A model generated the notes under the pieces. It searched no databases and was not told the DNA's origin. It saw only the letters and a program-made list of their open reading frames with translations. A stretch of DNA of 64,000 nt, taken from contig CAUJCX010000026.1 in assembly GCA_963169235.1 (NCBI GenBank), positions 1 to 64,000 on the forward strand. Direction: 5' to 3'. Source of the DNA: Actinomycetota bacterium. Lineage in GTDB: Bacteria; Actinomycetota; Thermoleophilia; Miltoncostaeales; Miltoncostaeaceae. The translations under genes were made by a program, and so were the position numbers. This document shows positions 56,732 to 64,000 of the stretch, piece after piece; positions within the stretch are counted from its first letter, which is position 1, and every line of letters begins with the position of its first letter.

Positions 56732-57868
56732 TCAGCCGTCCGGAGCGTCCGGTTCGGCGCCCTCGTCGGGAGGGTCCTCCTTCAGATCGTCCGGCACGTC
56801 CCCCTCGGGCGCGTCACCCACGGTGATCCACCCGGCCGCGGCACCGATGACCGTCATGATGGGCGCCGCGACCAGCGCCCCGACGGTGCCCAGCAGCGCG
56901 GTGCCCACGCCGACGCCCAGGATCATCGCGAGCGGGTGGATGCTGACCGAGCGCCCCACCAGGATCGGGTACAGGATGTTGCCCTCCACCTGCTGCACGA
57001 TCACCGCGATCACGATGGCCCACACCATCCCCGAGACGCCGTTGCTCGACAGGGCCACCAGCGCCGACAGGCCGCCCGCCAGGATCGCGCCGATGGTGGG
57101 GATGAGGGACAGCACGGCGGTCAGCACGCCCAGCGGCAGCCACAGGGGTACGCCCACGAGCCACAGCCCGAACCCGACGCCGATGCCGTCGATGGCCGCC
57201 ACCAGCACCTGACCGCGCACGAACACCTTCAGCGCGCGCCACGCGCGGGCCCCGCCGTCGGCCCAGCCCTGGCGGCGACCGGTCGGGGCGAACTTCAGCA
57301 GGCCGTTCCAGAAGCCCTCCCCGTCGATCAGCACGTAGATCAGCACCATCAGGGTCAGCACCATCCCCCCGACCACGGTGGTCACGGTGCCGGCGACGCT
57401 CAGCACGCCCGACCCGACCCGCGACGCGATGGTGCCCCCCTCGCTGCGCAGCGACTTCGTGGCCGAGTCCAGCATCTGCTGGAAGTCCTGGTCCTTGATG
57501 CCCAGGTCGCGCGCGAGCTGCGGGATCTGGTCCACTCCGGCGCGCAGCTGCTCGACCACCTGGGTGATCTGCGTGGCGATGTCGGGAGCGATCAGCACCA
57601 GCACGGCGCCCACGCCGGCGATGGTGCCCAGCACGGTCACGATGGACGCAAGCGCACGGGGTACCCGCAGCCGTTCCAGACCGTCGCGTACCGGTACCAG
57701 CAGCGCCGTCAGCATCAGCGCGATCACCAGCGGAAGCAGGATGAACGACAGCATCCGCCACGCGTACAGCGCGGCGAAGAACGCCAGCGCGATCACGAGC
57801 AGGCGGGCGGCCGTCTCGGACCAGTGCCTCAGCGAGATGCGGTCGCGCGGTGGCGGGGAGGCGGTCAT
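56732..57868 (-). CDS. AI-2E family transporter
   Basis: A 378-aa protein of the PerM/AI-2E exporter superfamily. Eight or so membrane segments, with RLLVIALAFFAALYAWRMLS, ALMLTALLVPVRDGLERLRV, PRALASIVTVLGTIAGVGAV and the central PTIGAILAGGLSALVALSSN. The C-terminal VEGNILYPILVGRSVSIHPL and ILGVGVGTALLGTVGALVAA are the family's hallmark. The tail is acidic. These permeases export AI-2, peptides or other small molecules in different species; no specific substrate can be named. It is transcribed alone or with the alpha/beta hydrolase gene 53 bp upstream. Confidence 0.92.
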   Translation of the reverse strand: MTASPPPRDRISLRHWSETAARLLVIALAFFAALYAWRMLSFILLPLVIALMLTALLVPVRDGLERLRVPRALASIVTVLGTIAGVGAVLVLIAPDIATQITQVVEQLRAGVDQIPQLARDLGIKDQDFQQMLDSATKSLRSEGGTIASRVGSGVLSVAGTVTTVVGGMVLTLMVLIYVLIDGEGFWNGLLKFAPTGRRQGWADGGARAWRALKVFVRGQVLVAAIDGIGVGFGLWLVGVPLWLPLGVLTAVLSLIPTIGAILAGGLSALVALSSNGVSGMVWAIVIAVIVQQVEGNILYPILVGRSVSIHPLAMILGVGVGTALLGTVGALVAAPIMTVIGAAAGWITVGDAPEGDVPDDLKEDPPDEGAEPDAPDG

Positions 57869-57921
57869 GGCCGGGCAACGCTACACGGCGGGCGCCGTGG
57901 GCGGATCGCCCCGCCGAGAGG

Positions 57922-58665
57922 TCACGCCGGCCCGGCGTCGGGGACCGCGTCGCGCACCACCGCCGCGATGGCCTCGGGCGCGTCCAGGTTGACCATGTGG
58001 CCGCAGCGCGGCACCACCACCAGCGGGGCGCAGGCGAGGGCCCACGCCGGCACGTCCCACCCGGCGCGCGAGCGGGCGCCTGCGACGAGGCGCACGGGGG
58101 TCTGCGCGAACACGGTGCGCAGCAGCGCGTCGTAGGCATCGTCCGACGTGGCGTCCAGCACGGCGCGGCTCATCGCCCGCACCACGGCGGGGGGCTGATG
58201 GTCGAGCAGGGCGGCGGCGGTCTCGGGTGCGGGGTGGCGCGGGTCGAGGCCCATCGACCGCAGCCACGCGGCCGGCTCGCGCCGGGCGCGGGCGAAGTGG
58301 GTCGCAAGCTCCTCGTCGTCCATGGCGGCGAACCGGCGCGACGCGAACGCGTCGTTCAGCGTGAAGTTGCCCTCGACGCTGACGAGGCACGCGACGCGCT
58401 CGGGATGCGCGTGCGCCACGTGGGCCGCCACCACCCCTCCCACCGAGTGCCCCACCAGCACGGCGCGCTCGCCGAGGCCGTCGAGCACCGCGGCGATGTG
58501 CGCGGCCTGGCGGGCGATGGTGAGCGTGGCGGGGTCGACGTCGCGGTGCTCGCCGTACCCCAGCATGGCCGGGGCGCGGGCGCCGGGCGCGATGGACGCC
58601 ACCGTGGCGCGGTCGCCGAACGCACCCATGAGACCGTGGACGAGGACCACCGGCGGCACCGTCAC
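57922..58665 (-). CDS. Alpha/beta hydrolase
   Basis: A 247-aa hydrolase. The oxyanion-hole motif VLVHGLMGAFG is near the start, the nucleophile elbow is GHSVGG (Ser about 91), and the C-terminal His is in PRCGHMVNLDAPEAIAAVV. An Asp for the triad is probably in the LVAGARSRAGWDVP strand. Substrates for such small enzymes include esters and lactones; it cannot be told here. GTG at 58665 overlaps the stop of a crcB gene by GTGA, so the hydrolase is co-translated with fluoride-channel genes. Confidence 0.88.
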   Translation of the reverse strand: MTVPPVVLVHGLMGAFGDRATVASIAPGARAPAMLGYGEHRDVDPATLTIARQAAHIAAVLDGLGERAVLVGHSVGGVVAAHVAHAHPERVACLVSVEGNFTLNDAFASRRFAAMDDEELATHFARARREPAAWLRSMGLDPRHPAPETAAALLDHQPPAVVRAMSRAVLDATSDDAYDALLRTVFAQTPVRLVAGARSRAGWDVPAWALACAPLVVVPRCGHMVNLDAPEAIAAVVRDAVPDAGPA

Positions 58666-59027
58666 CAGCCCCCGGCCGCCCGGCCCGCGACGAACGCCAC
58701 GGCTCCCACCACCAGGCTGGCGGCCAGGTACGCGCCCCCCGTGCGCGCCCGGTGCGCCTCGATCAGGCGGTGCGCCTCGAGCATCCACGTCGAGAACGTG
58801 GTGAACGCGCCCAGCGTCGCCGTGCCCGCCAGCAGCAGGGCGTCCCCCGCCACATGGCGCCCCGCCAGGACGCCCAGCGCGAGGCACCCCAGCACGTTGA
58901 CGGCGAACGTGCCCCACGGGAAGTCGCCCGGCGCGCGCCGCGACACGGCGGTGCCCAGCATGAACCGCGCGCACGCCCCGGCACCGCCCAGGAGGCCCAT
59001 CCCGACCCACACGAGCGCGGCGGTCAC
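58662..59027 (-). CDS. crcB: Fluoride exporter CrcB/FluC (second subunit gene)
   Basis: A 121-aa membrane protein with four helices. Family motifs are GLLGGAGACARFMLGTAVSR, GTFAVNVLGCLALGVLAG with the conserved Asn, and LGAFTTFSTWMLEAHRL with the FTTFSTW signature. FluC channels conduct F- out of the cell as dimers. Two adjacent genes may encode a heterodimer, as in other bacteria. GTG at 59027 overlaps the stop of the first crcB gene by GTGA, and its own stop overlaps the hydrolase gene. Confidence 0.93.
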   Translation of the reverse strand: MTAALVWVGMGLLGGAGACARFMLGTAVSRRAPGDFPWGTFAVNVLGCLALGVLAGRHVAGDALLLAGTATLGAFTTFSTWMLEAHRLIEAHRARTGGAYLAASLVVGAVAFVAGRAAGGW

Positions 59028-59449
59028 CGGTGCCCCCCGTCGCGGAGGCGGGCGATGCGGGCCCCGACGTCGACGGCCACGAGGCCCGCGGCCAGGCTGA
59101 CCGCCACGTAGGCTGCGGCCGTCGTGCCGCGTCCGGCCTGCGCCATGCGGATGACCTCCCACTGGAACGTCGAGAACGTCGTCAGCGCCCCGCAGAAGCC
59201 GGTACCGGCCAGCGCCCCGCGCCACGACGTCGCCGCCCCCTCGCGCAGGCGCTCGTTCACGAACCCCAGTATCAGGGTCCCCACGACGTTCACGACCAGC
59301 GTGGCCCACGGCCACCCGGCGGGCGATGCGGAGAGAACGTGGCCCACGCCCACCCGGGCCAGCGCTCCGGCTGCGCCACCGACGAACACGGCGCCCAGAA
59401 GCGTGACCCGCGACGCGGGCGCCGGGCCCCGCGTGGCCACGGGGATCAT
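59024..59449 (-). CDS. crcB: Fluoride exporter CrcB/FluC (first subunit gene)
   Basis: A 141-aa FluC paralogue: FVGGAAGALARVGVGHVLSA, WPWATLVVNVVGTLILGFVN, and GFCGALTTFSTFQWEVIRMA with the TTFSTF signature. The conserved Asn (NVVGT) and the Phe residues that line the pore (FST.F) are present. It differs enough from its partner to suggest a heterodimer in inverted orientation. ATG at 59449 is chosen. No fluoride riboswitch is obvious upstream. Confidence 0.93.
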   Translation of the reverse strand: MIPVATRGPAPASRVTLLGAVFVGGAAGALARVGVGHVLSASPAGWPWATLVVNVVGTLILGFVNERLREGAATSWRGALAGTGFCGALTTFSTFQWEVIRMAQAGRGTTAAAYVAVSLAAGLVAVDVGARIARLRDGGHR

Positions 59450-59625
59450 CGCGGCGCCCGCGCGGGGCGGGGATGGCGTGCCGTCGGCGGGGGACTCACG
59501 GCGACGACGCGGGCGTACGGTTGGACGTGGCGACGACGCCCTGCGCGGGGGCCCCGTCGGGCCGATCCACGCCCCGCCCCCGAGACCGACGCACGCCGTC
59601 GCCGGCACTCTGGGAGGAGACCGAC

Positions 59626-59964
59626 ATGGCACGCGATGTGTACCCGCCGTCCACACCGGAGACGGCGAAGCGGCGCAAGGAGCTGGCCCCCGCCACCCAC
59701 GACGCGTTCGTGGCGTTCAGCAAGGCCGTGTTCGCCGACGGTGCGCTGGACGAGCGCACGAAGCAGCTGATCGCGGTGGCGGTGGCTCACACCACCCAGT
59801 GCGGATACTGCATCAGCGGCCACACGCGCGCGGCGAAGCGCACGGGCGCGACGGACGAGCAGATCATGGAGGCCATCTGGGTCGCCGCGGAGATGCGGGC
59901 GGGCGGCGCATACGCGCACAGCACGGTGGCGCTGCACACGCTGGCCGGGGGCGCGCCCGCGTAG
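59626..59964 (+). CDS. Carboxymuconolactone decarboxylase family protein (AhpD-like)
   Basis: A 112-aa CMD-family protein. The redox motif CGYCISGHTRAAKRTGAT (CxxC and the following His) is the AhpD type. The rest follows the helical fold: FSKAVFADGALDERTKQLIA and EQIMEAIWVAAEMRAGGAY. It probably reduces hydroperoxides or thiols, as AhpD proteins do, though no AhpC lies near. ATG at 59626 has GGGAGGAG 6-7 bp upstream. A hairpin follows the stop. Confidence 0.9.
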   Translation: MARDVYPPSTPETAKRRKELAPATHDAFVAFSKAVFADGALDERTKQLIAVAVAHTTQCGYCISGHTRAAKRTGATDEQIMEAIWVAAEMRAGGAYAHSTVALHTLAGGAPA

Positions 59965-59967
59965 CCC

Positions 59968-59991
59968 CGCCCGGCCGCCGCTCGCCGGGCG
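59968..59991. terminator. Hairpin after the CMD gene
   Basis: CGCCCGGC and GCCGGGCG form an 8-bp stem with an 8-nt loop, 3 bp after the CMD stop. It lies between convergent genes and may serve both. Confidence 0.5.
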
Positions 59992-60029
59992 ACGCCACGC
60001 CGCGCACGGGGGGACGTCGACGCCGGTGC

Positions 60030-60764
60030 TCAGCCGACCGACGTCCCCACCAGCCTGCCGATGCCCATCGTGATGCCCATCGCGAAGATGCCGCCGGCGA
60101 CGACGCGCACCGCCGCGGGCAGGCGCGGCGCCCCGCCGATGGCGGCCCCCGAGAGTCCCAGCACCGCCAGCGCCACCAGCGTGACGGCCCACGTGGCCCA
60201 CACCCGCGCGCCCGCCGTCACCGCCGCGATGGTCACCAGCGGCATCGCGGCGCCGAGCGCGAACGACACGGCCGACGTCCACGCGGCCTGGAAGGGCCGC
60301 GACAGCGCGTCGGGATCGACACCCAGTTCGTCGCGCGCATGCGCCCGCAGCGCGTCCGTCGCCGTCAACTGGCGGGCCACCTCCCACGAGACCTCCTCCG
60401 ACACGCCGCGCTGCTGGTAGATGCGCGCCAGCTCACCCAGCTCGTACTCGGGCATGGTCTCGAGCTCGCGGCGCTCGCGGGCGAGCTCGGCCTTCTCGGT
60501 GTCGCGCTGCGAGCTGACCGACACGTACTCGCCTGCCGCCATCGACATGGCGCCCGCCACCAGCCCGGCGACTCCCGCCGTGACGATGGCCGTGCGCCCC
60601 GCCCCGGCGGCCGCGACGCCCAGCACCAGGCTGGACGTCGACAGGATGCCGTCGTTGGCGCCCAGCACCGCGGCACGCAACCACGGCGCCCGGTGCATCA
60701 GGTGCTCCTCGGCAACCACCTCGCCCGACGCCCGCCCGGGGGCCGGCGCAGGCGTCGTGCTCAC
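60030..60764 (-). CDS. VIT1/CCC1 family iron/manganese transporter
   Basis: A 244-aa protein of the VIT family. HLMHRAPWLRAAVLGANDGI and LSTSSLVLGVAAAGAGRTAI start the first helices; MSMAAGEYVSVSSQRDTEKA shows the conserved membrane motif before the cytoplasmic metal-binding domain rich in Glu (LARERRELETMPEYELGELA). The last three helices contain VSFALGAAMPLVTIAAVTAG. It probably moves Fe2+ or Mn2+ out of the cytosol. GTG at 60764 overlaps the MBL hydrolase stop, so it ends the formaldehyde-enzyme operon, an unusual partnership. Confidence 0.92.
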   Translation of the reverse strand: MSTTPAPAPGRASGEVVAEEHLMHRAPWLRAAVLGANDGILSTSSLVLGVAAAGAGRTAIVTAGVAGLVAGAMSMAAGEYVSVSSQRDTEKAELARERRELETMPEYELGELARIYQQRGVSEEVSWEVARQLTATDALRAHARDELGVDPDALSRPFQAAWTSAVSFALGAAMPLVTIAAVTAGARVWATWAVTLVALAVLGLSGAAIGGAPRLPAAVRVVAGGIFAMGITMGIGRLVGTSVG

Positions 60765-61516
60765 GCGGCGTCGCGGGTGACGCGCGAACCGAAGTAGATG
60801 CCCTCCGTGCCGTCGGGGAAGCGCACCAGCGCCTTGTTGCCCCCGTCGTAGTCGGGCGCCCACACCAGCAGCTCGCCCGTGCCCATGTCCTTCACCTCGA
60901 CGGTCTCGCCCAGCGGCGCGTCGAGCCCGCGCCAGAAGCGGATGAGCGCGTTGTTCTCCCACTCGTCGCCGATGGTGGTGGGCCCCATGTGCCCCGGGTG
61001 CACGGTCAGGTGGTGCGGCAGCTGCATCAGCACGTCCATGGTGGACGCCTTCAGCTCGGGGAAGTTGCCGCCCGGCCGGGCGTGGCCGCCGAGCGTGCGA
61101 TGGAACAGCACGTCCGCCGTGAACACGTCGCCGTCGTTCAGCAGGTACGCGAAGTGCCCCTGGCAGTGGCCCGGCGTGTCGAGGGCCGTGAACCGGAGGG
61201 AGCCGGTCTCGACCACGTCGCCGTCGCCGATGATCTGGTCGAGCGTGCCCGCGCCAAGCACCTCGTCGGTGCCCGCGTGGCCCACGAACGGCACGCCGGG
61301 GAAGCGCTCGCGGTAGAAGTCGTTGCTGAGGACGTGGTCCTCGTGGTGGTGGGTCAGGAGGATGTGCGTGATGTCGATGTCGTCACGCTCGATGCGCTCC
61401 AGCAGCGGATCGAGCACGGCGTTGCCGTCGATCAGCACGCCCTTGCCCCCGGGGCCCTCGGCCACCAGATACGTGTTCACAAGCCATTTGTCGTCCTGCG
61501 TGCGTTCGATGATCAT
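60761..61516 (-). CDS. MBL-fold metallo-hydrolase
   Basis: A 251-aa beta-lactamase-fold hydrolase with the metal-binding HHHEDH motif in ILLTHHHEDHVLSNDFYRER, the further His in TPGHCQGHF, the Asp in FTADVLFH, and HPGHMGPT later. It is coupled to a class III formaldehyde dehydrogenase by a 4-bp overlap. In mycobacteria a similar MBL gene sits beside the thiol-dependent formaldehyde dehydrogenase gene, so this is probably a formyl- or acyl-thiol hydrolase of the same pathway. ATG at 61516 is the start (MIIERTQDD). Confidence 0.88.
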   Translation of the reverse strand: MIIERTQDDKWLVNTYLVAEGPGGKGVLIDGNAVLDPLLERIERDDIDITHILLTHHHEDHVLSNDFYRERFPGVPFVGHAGTDEVLGAGTLDQIIGDGDVVETGSLRFTALDTPGHCQGHFAYLLNDGDVFTADVLFHRTLGGHARPGGNFPELKASTMDVLMQLPHHLTVHPGHMGPTTIGDEWENNALIRFWRGLDAPLGETVEVKDMGTGELLVWAPDYDGGNKALVRFPDGTEGIYFGSRVTRDAA

Positions 61517-62619
61517 GAGAACTCGATGATGCTCCGGATGCCGTTTTGCTCTTCCATGAGGTGGAAGCCCTTGTTGACGTCGTCCAGCGAGATGCGGTGC
61601 GACACCATGGCCGCGGCGTCGAACTCGCCGTCCATCCAGCGGTCGATGAGCACGGGCAGGTGCGTGCGCCCCTTGACCCCGCCGAACGACGAGCCCGTGA
61701 CGCGCCGCCCCGTGATGAGGAGCCGGGGAACGATGTCGAGCGTGTCGCCCTTGCCCGCGACGCCGCACATGGTGGCCTGGCCCCAGGCCTCGCGGGCGGC
61801 CTCGACGGCCTGCCCCATCACCTTCACCAGGCCGGTCGCCTCGAACGTGTAGTCGGCGCCGTAGCCGTCCGTCTCGTCGCGGATCCACTGCACCACGTCG
61901 GCGTCCGGCACCTGCACGTCGGTGGCGCCGTGGCGGCGGGCCTCCTCCAGGCGCTCGGGCGACAGGTCGAACGCCATGATGCGCCCCGCGCCCTGGAGCT
62001 TGGCGCCGATGATGGCCCCCAGCCCCACCAGGCCGCAGCCGAACACGGCCACCGTCGATCCCTCCGCGACGGGCGACGTGTACATCGCCGCCCCGATGCC
62101 GGTGGACAGGCCGCACGCGAACGGGGCGACGGCGTCCAGGGGAGCCTCCGGGTTCACCACCGCCAGCGCGATCTCGGGCATCACGGTGTACTCGGCGAAC
62201 GTCGAGCAGCCCATGAAGTGGCGCAGCGGCTCACCCCCGCGCGACAGGCGCGTGGTGCCGTCGGGCAGGTAGCCGAGACCCTGCTGGTCGCGGATGGCGA
62301 TGCACCGGTTGGTGCGGCCGCTGCGGCAGTGGACGCACTTGCCGCACTCCGGCGCGAACAGGGTGACGACGTGATCGCCCGGCTTCACCAGCGTGACGCC
62401 CGGGCCGACCTCCTCGACGACGCCCGCGCCCTCGTGCCCCAGCACGCACGGCGCGTAGCCGGTGGGGTCGACGCCGGACGCCGTGTACGCGTCGGTGTGG
62501 CACACCCCGCACGCGGACAGGCGCACCAGCACTTCCCCCGCCTGCGGCTCGGCCAGGTCGACCTCGTCGATCACGAGTGGCGCGCCGAACTCCTCCAACA
62601 CCGCTGCGCGGATCCTCAC
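61513..62619 (-). CDS. Thiol-dependent formaldehyde dehydrogenase (class III alcohol dehydrogenase)
   Basis: A 368-aa zinc alcohol dehydrogenase of class III type. Catalytic zinc Cys is in SACGVCHTDAYTASGVDP, the His in LGHEGAGVVEEVG, structural-zinc Cys in APECGKCVHCRSGRTNRC, and the Rossmann motif in VFGCGLVGLGAI. HFMGCSTFAEYTVMPEIALA and the C-terminal VTGSSFGGVKGRTHLP are close to glutathione-dependent FrmA enzymes. Which thiol cofactor is used (glutathione or mycothiol) is not shown; a GCS2-like ligase gene lies in this window. GTG at 62619 has GGAGGT 5 bp upstream. Confidence 0.9.
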   Translation of the reverse strand: MRIRAAVLEEFGAPLVIDEVDLAEPQAGEVLVRLSACGVCHTDAYTASGVDPTGYAPCVLGHEGAGVVEEVGPGVTLVKPGDHVVTLFAPECGKCVHCRSGRTNRCIAIRDQQGLGYLPDGTTRLSRGGEPLRHFMGCSTFAEYTVMPEIALAVVNPEAPLDAVAPFACGLSTGIGAAMYTSPVAEGSTVAVFGCGLVGLGAIIGAKLQGAGRIMAFDLSPERLEEARRHGATDVQVPDADVVQWIRDETDGYGADYTFEATGLVKVMGQAVEAAREAWGQATMCGVAGKGDTLDIVPRLLITGRRVTGSSFGGVKGRTHLPVLIDRWMDGEFDAAAMVSHRISLDDVNKGFHLMEEQNGIRSIIEFS

Positions 62620-62851
62620 GCGATACCTCCGAGGGGTGGTCTGGTCGGTGGCGGACTCCCCCCGGATGGCCGATGCCATGGCCGCGACAACGGCCATGCC
62701 TTCGACGTGTACGGGGTGCGAGCGCCACCGGGTACCCCGGTATCGTATCCCGCGCCCGGTCACAAAGTGCTCGAGCGAAGGGTTCTCGCTGTCGAAGGGG
62801 AAAATGGGAACCCCCCGGGGGCATCCCGAACGACACCTGTCCGGAGACGAC
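62620..62851. promoter_or_regulatory. Divergent intergenic region with inverted repeats
   Basis: 232 bp between the formaldehyde dehydrogenase and L,D-transpeptidase genes. CATGGCC and GGCCATG (62677-62698) form a 7-bp inverted repeat with an 8-nt spacer. GGGTACCC is an 8-bp palindrome nearby, followed by TATCGTAT. Either could be an operator for the formaldehyde genes. GGAG at 62842-62845 is the ribosome site of the plus-strand gene. Confidence 0.3.
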
Positions 62852-63919
62852 ATGCCACGATCACGCGCCCTGCGGCTTGCCGCGTTCGGCACCGCCGCCC
62901 TCGCCGCGGCCGCCGCGTCCGCCCACGCCCAGGCTCCCGCCACCACGCCGACCACCGCGGCGCAGGCGCCCACCGGCACCGCCGTCACCGGCCGCGTGCT
63001 GCGCATCGACTCGCCCACCACCATCACCGTGCGCGTCAAGCGCCGCGCGGTGCGCGTCACGCTGGCCGGCGTCGGCGACCCGGGCGGCAAGGACTCCCGC
63101 GCCGTCTGCCTGCGCGAGAACGCCACGCAGTACCTGCAGGGGCGGCTGCGCCCCGGCAAGGCCGTCACCGTGCGCAGCCGCGCCGCCGTGCGCAAGGGTG
63201 CCGTGACGGGGTGGGTGTACCTGGGCGCCAACACGGGTGCCGGGTCGGTCAACCGGGCTCTGGTGATGAGCGGGTACGCGCCCGTCAGCAGCACCGTCGC
63301 CCGGGCGCAGTACGCCAAGGCCCTGCGCGCCGCCGAGGCGCGTGCCCGCAAGCGCAAGGCGGGACGCTGGGGCGTGGCGTGCAGCCTGTCCACCACGGCC
63401 GGCGTGCAGCGCCGCCTGGTGAGCCTGGGCTACCTGCCCACGGGTGCGGTGAACGGCGTCTACGACTACCGCACTCAGCAGGCGGTGATGGCGTTCCAGG
63501 GCTGGAGCGGCCTCAGCCGCGACGGCGTGCTGGGCACCACCACCCGCAAGCGCCTGGGAGGCGCGGCACGGCCGCAGCCGTGGCGCCGGTCGAAGGGCCG
63601 CTACATCGAGGTGCACATCAGCCAGCAGGTGCTGCTGTTGGTGGAGGACGGCCAGGTGAAGCGCGCCATCCACGTCTCGTCGGGCGGCGCGACCCCGCGC
63701 GGCAGCTTCAGCATCATCCGGCGCGAGCGCTACTCGTGGTCACGCCCGTTCAGCGTGACGCTGCCGTACGCCCAGTACTTCTACAGCGGGTTCGCGTTCC
63801 ACGAGTACCCGTACGTGCCGGGATACGCGGCGTCGCACGGCTGCGTGCGGCTGCCCTCCCCCGAGGCTCCGGTGGTGTGGGACTTCGGCGCGCACGGCAT
63901 GCCCGTGGCCGTCCGCTAG
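62852..63919 (+). CDS. Secreted L,D-transpeptidase with SNase-like and PG-binding domains
   Basis: A 355-aa exported protein. The signal peptide is followed by an OB-fold region like staphylococcal nuclease (about 44-175: VTGRVLRIDSPTTITVRVKR, then AGVGDP, and ALRAAEARARKRKAGRWGVA). Key acidic and Arg residues of active nucleases are not kept. Next is a peptidoglycan-binding domain (about 183-235, VQRRLVSLGYLPTGAVNGVY, QAVMAFQGWSGL, DGVLGTTT), then YkuD (about 250-355) with GATPRGSFSI, the His of AFHEYP and the catalytic Cys 331 in ASHGCVRLP. It probably makes 3-3 cross-links in the wall. The fusion order is unusual. Confidence 0.9.
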   Translation: MPRSRALRLAAFGTAALAAAAASAHAQAPATTPTTAAQAPTGTAVTGRVLRIDSPTTITVRVKRRAVRVTLAGVGDPGGKDSRAVCLRENATQYLQGRLRPGKAVTVRSRAAVRKGAVTGWVYLGANTGAGSVNRALVMSGYAPVSSTVARAQYAKALRAAEARARKRKAGRWGVACSLSTTAGVQRRLVSLGYLPTGAVNGVYDYRTQQAVMAFQGWSGLSRDGVLGTTTRKRLGGAARPQPWRRSKGRYIEVHISQQVLLLVEDGQVKRAIHVSSGGATPRGSFSIIRRERYSWSRPFSVTLPYAQYFYSGFAFHEYPYVPGYAASHGCVRLPSPEAPVVWDFGAHGMPVAVR

Positions 63920-63946
63920 GACCTCTCGGGGCTCGCGCCCGCCGTG

Positions 63947-64000
63947 TCAGGCCGGCGCGAGCTCCCGCAGGCGCGCGACGTGCCCCGGGTCGGTGGCCGC
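63947..64000 (-). CDS. C-terminal end of a gene continuing past the window
   Basis: The minus-strand frame from 64000 gives 17 residues (AATDPGHVARLRELAPA) and a stop at 63947-63949. The composition is protein-like (a helix rich in Arg, Leu and Ala), which suggests the end of a real gene converging on the transpeptidase gene. It is too short to name. Confidence 0.35.
   Translation of the reverse strand, partial: AATDPGHVARLRELAPA

Noticed and set aside
61513-62619. Mycothiol-specific MscR assignment for the formaldehyde dehydrogenase
   Set aside because: The visible motifs (CHTDAYTASGVDP, HFMGCSTFAEYT) look closer to class III glutathione-type enzymes, so the cofactor thiol is left open.
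1-64000. Mobile elements, CRISPR arrays, prophage or integration sites
   Set aside because: No transposase, integrase, phage structural gene, regular short repeats or terminal inverted repeats were seen. The one tRNA has no adjoining integrase or repeated 3' end.

Overview
The window is very GC-rich bacterial DNA, most likely from an actinobacterium of the Thermoleophilia/Solirubrobacterales kind. This is inferred from base composition, many secreted proteins with Ala-rich signal peptides, a RamB/ScfR-type regulator, an Rv0909-type small protein, a DUF6636 protein and a MurD2/MurL pair. It is a gene-dense chromosomal segment with one tRNA. I see no rRNA, CRISPR array, transposase, integrase or prophage. 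Genes are often chained by 4-base ATGA or GTGA start/stop overlaps.

Layout. 0-8 kb: an acidic hypothetical protein, a CPA2-type antiporter with proS, a beta-helix secreted protein, metF and a secreted CAP-domain protein. 8-13 kb: a frameshifted small secreted gene, an HxlR regulator divergent from DUF1428 and VOC genes, and a large MSCRAMM-like adhesin. 13-19 kb: tRNA-Met, a zinc-ribbon membrane protein, a coiled-coil lipoprotein divergent from two tandem penicillin-recognising serine-hydrolase paralogues, an HNH endonuclease and a class C-like serine hydrolase. 19-24 kb: an overlapping murL-murD2-kup operon for the alternative route of D-glutamate entry into peptidoglycan, plus K+ uptake. 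24-31 kb: a frameshifted GGDEF/EAL gene, an SDR, a short-chain-fatty-acid type regulator, and an MFS/TetR divergent pair with a clear palindromic operator.

31-38 kb (minus strand): a GCS2-family carboxylate-amine ligase coupled to a DUF5718 gene, then a compact operon of three DUF2249 proteins, a MIP18/DUF59 Fe-S assembly factor, a 12-TM haem-copper-oxidase/NnrS-like membrane protein, a cupin, an aldo/keto reductase and a FrnE-like DsbA protein. It is read from an unusually AT-rich region carrying a 13-bp palindrome and looks like a redox or nitric-oxide related system. 38-43.5 kb: a complete pyruvate dehydrogenase operon (aceE-aceF-lpd). 43.8-46 kb: the second MSCRAMM-like adhesin, sharing the C-terminal residues PAVTG with the first, followed by a perfect hairpin terminator.

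46-64 kb: small secreted proteins, a transglycosylase-like protein, pncA, a secreted three-repeat protein of unknown function, an MFS exporter, a secreted beta-propeller protein, DUF4389, SDR, TetR/DUF1772, an orphan Rv0909-like protein, an AI-2E-family transporter, an alpha/beta hydrolase overlapping two fluoride-channel genes, a CMD/AhpD-like protein, a coupled formaldehyde-detoxification set (class III dehydrogenase, MBL hydrolase, VIT-family transporter) and a secreted L,D-transpeptidase. Two genes (8166-8677 and 23883-26130) each carry a single-base frameshift; these could be real or sequencing errors.
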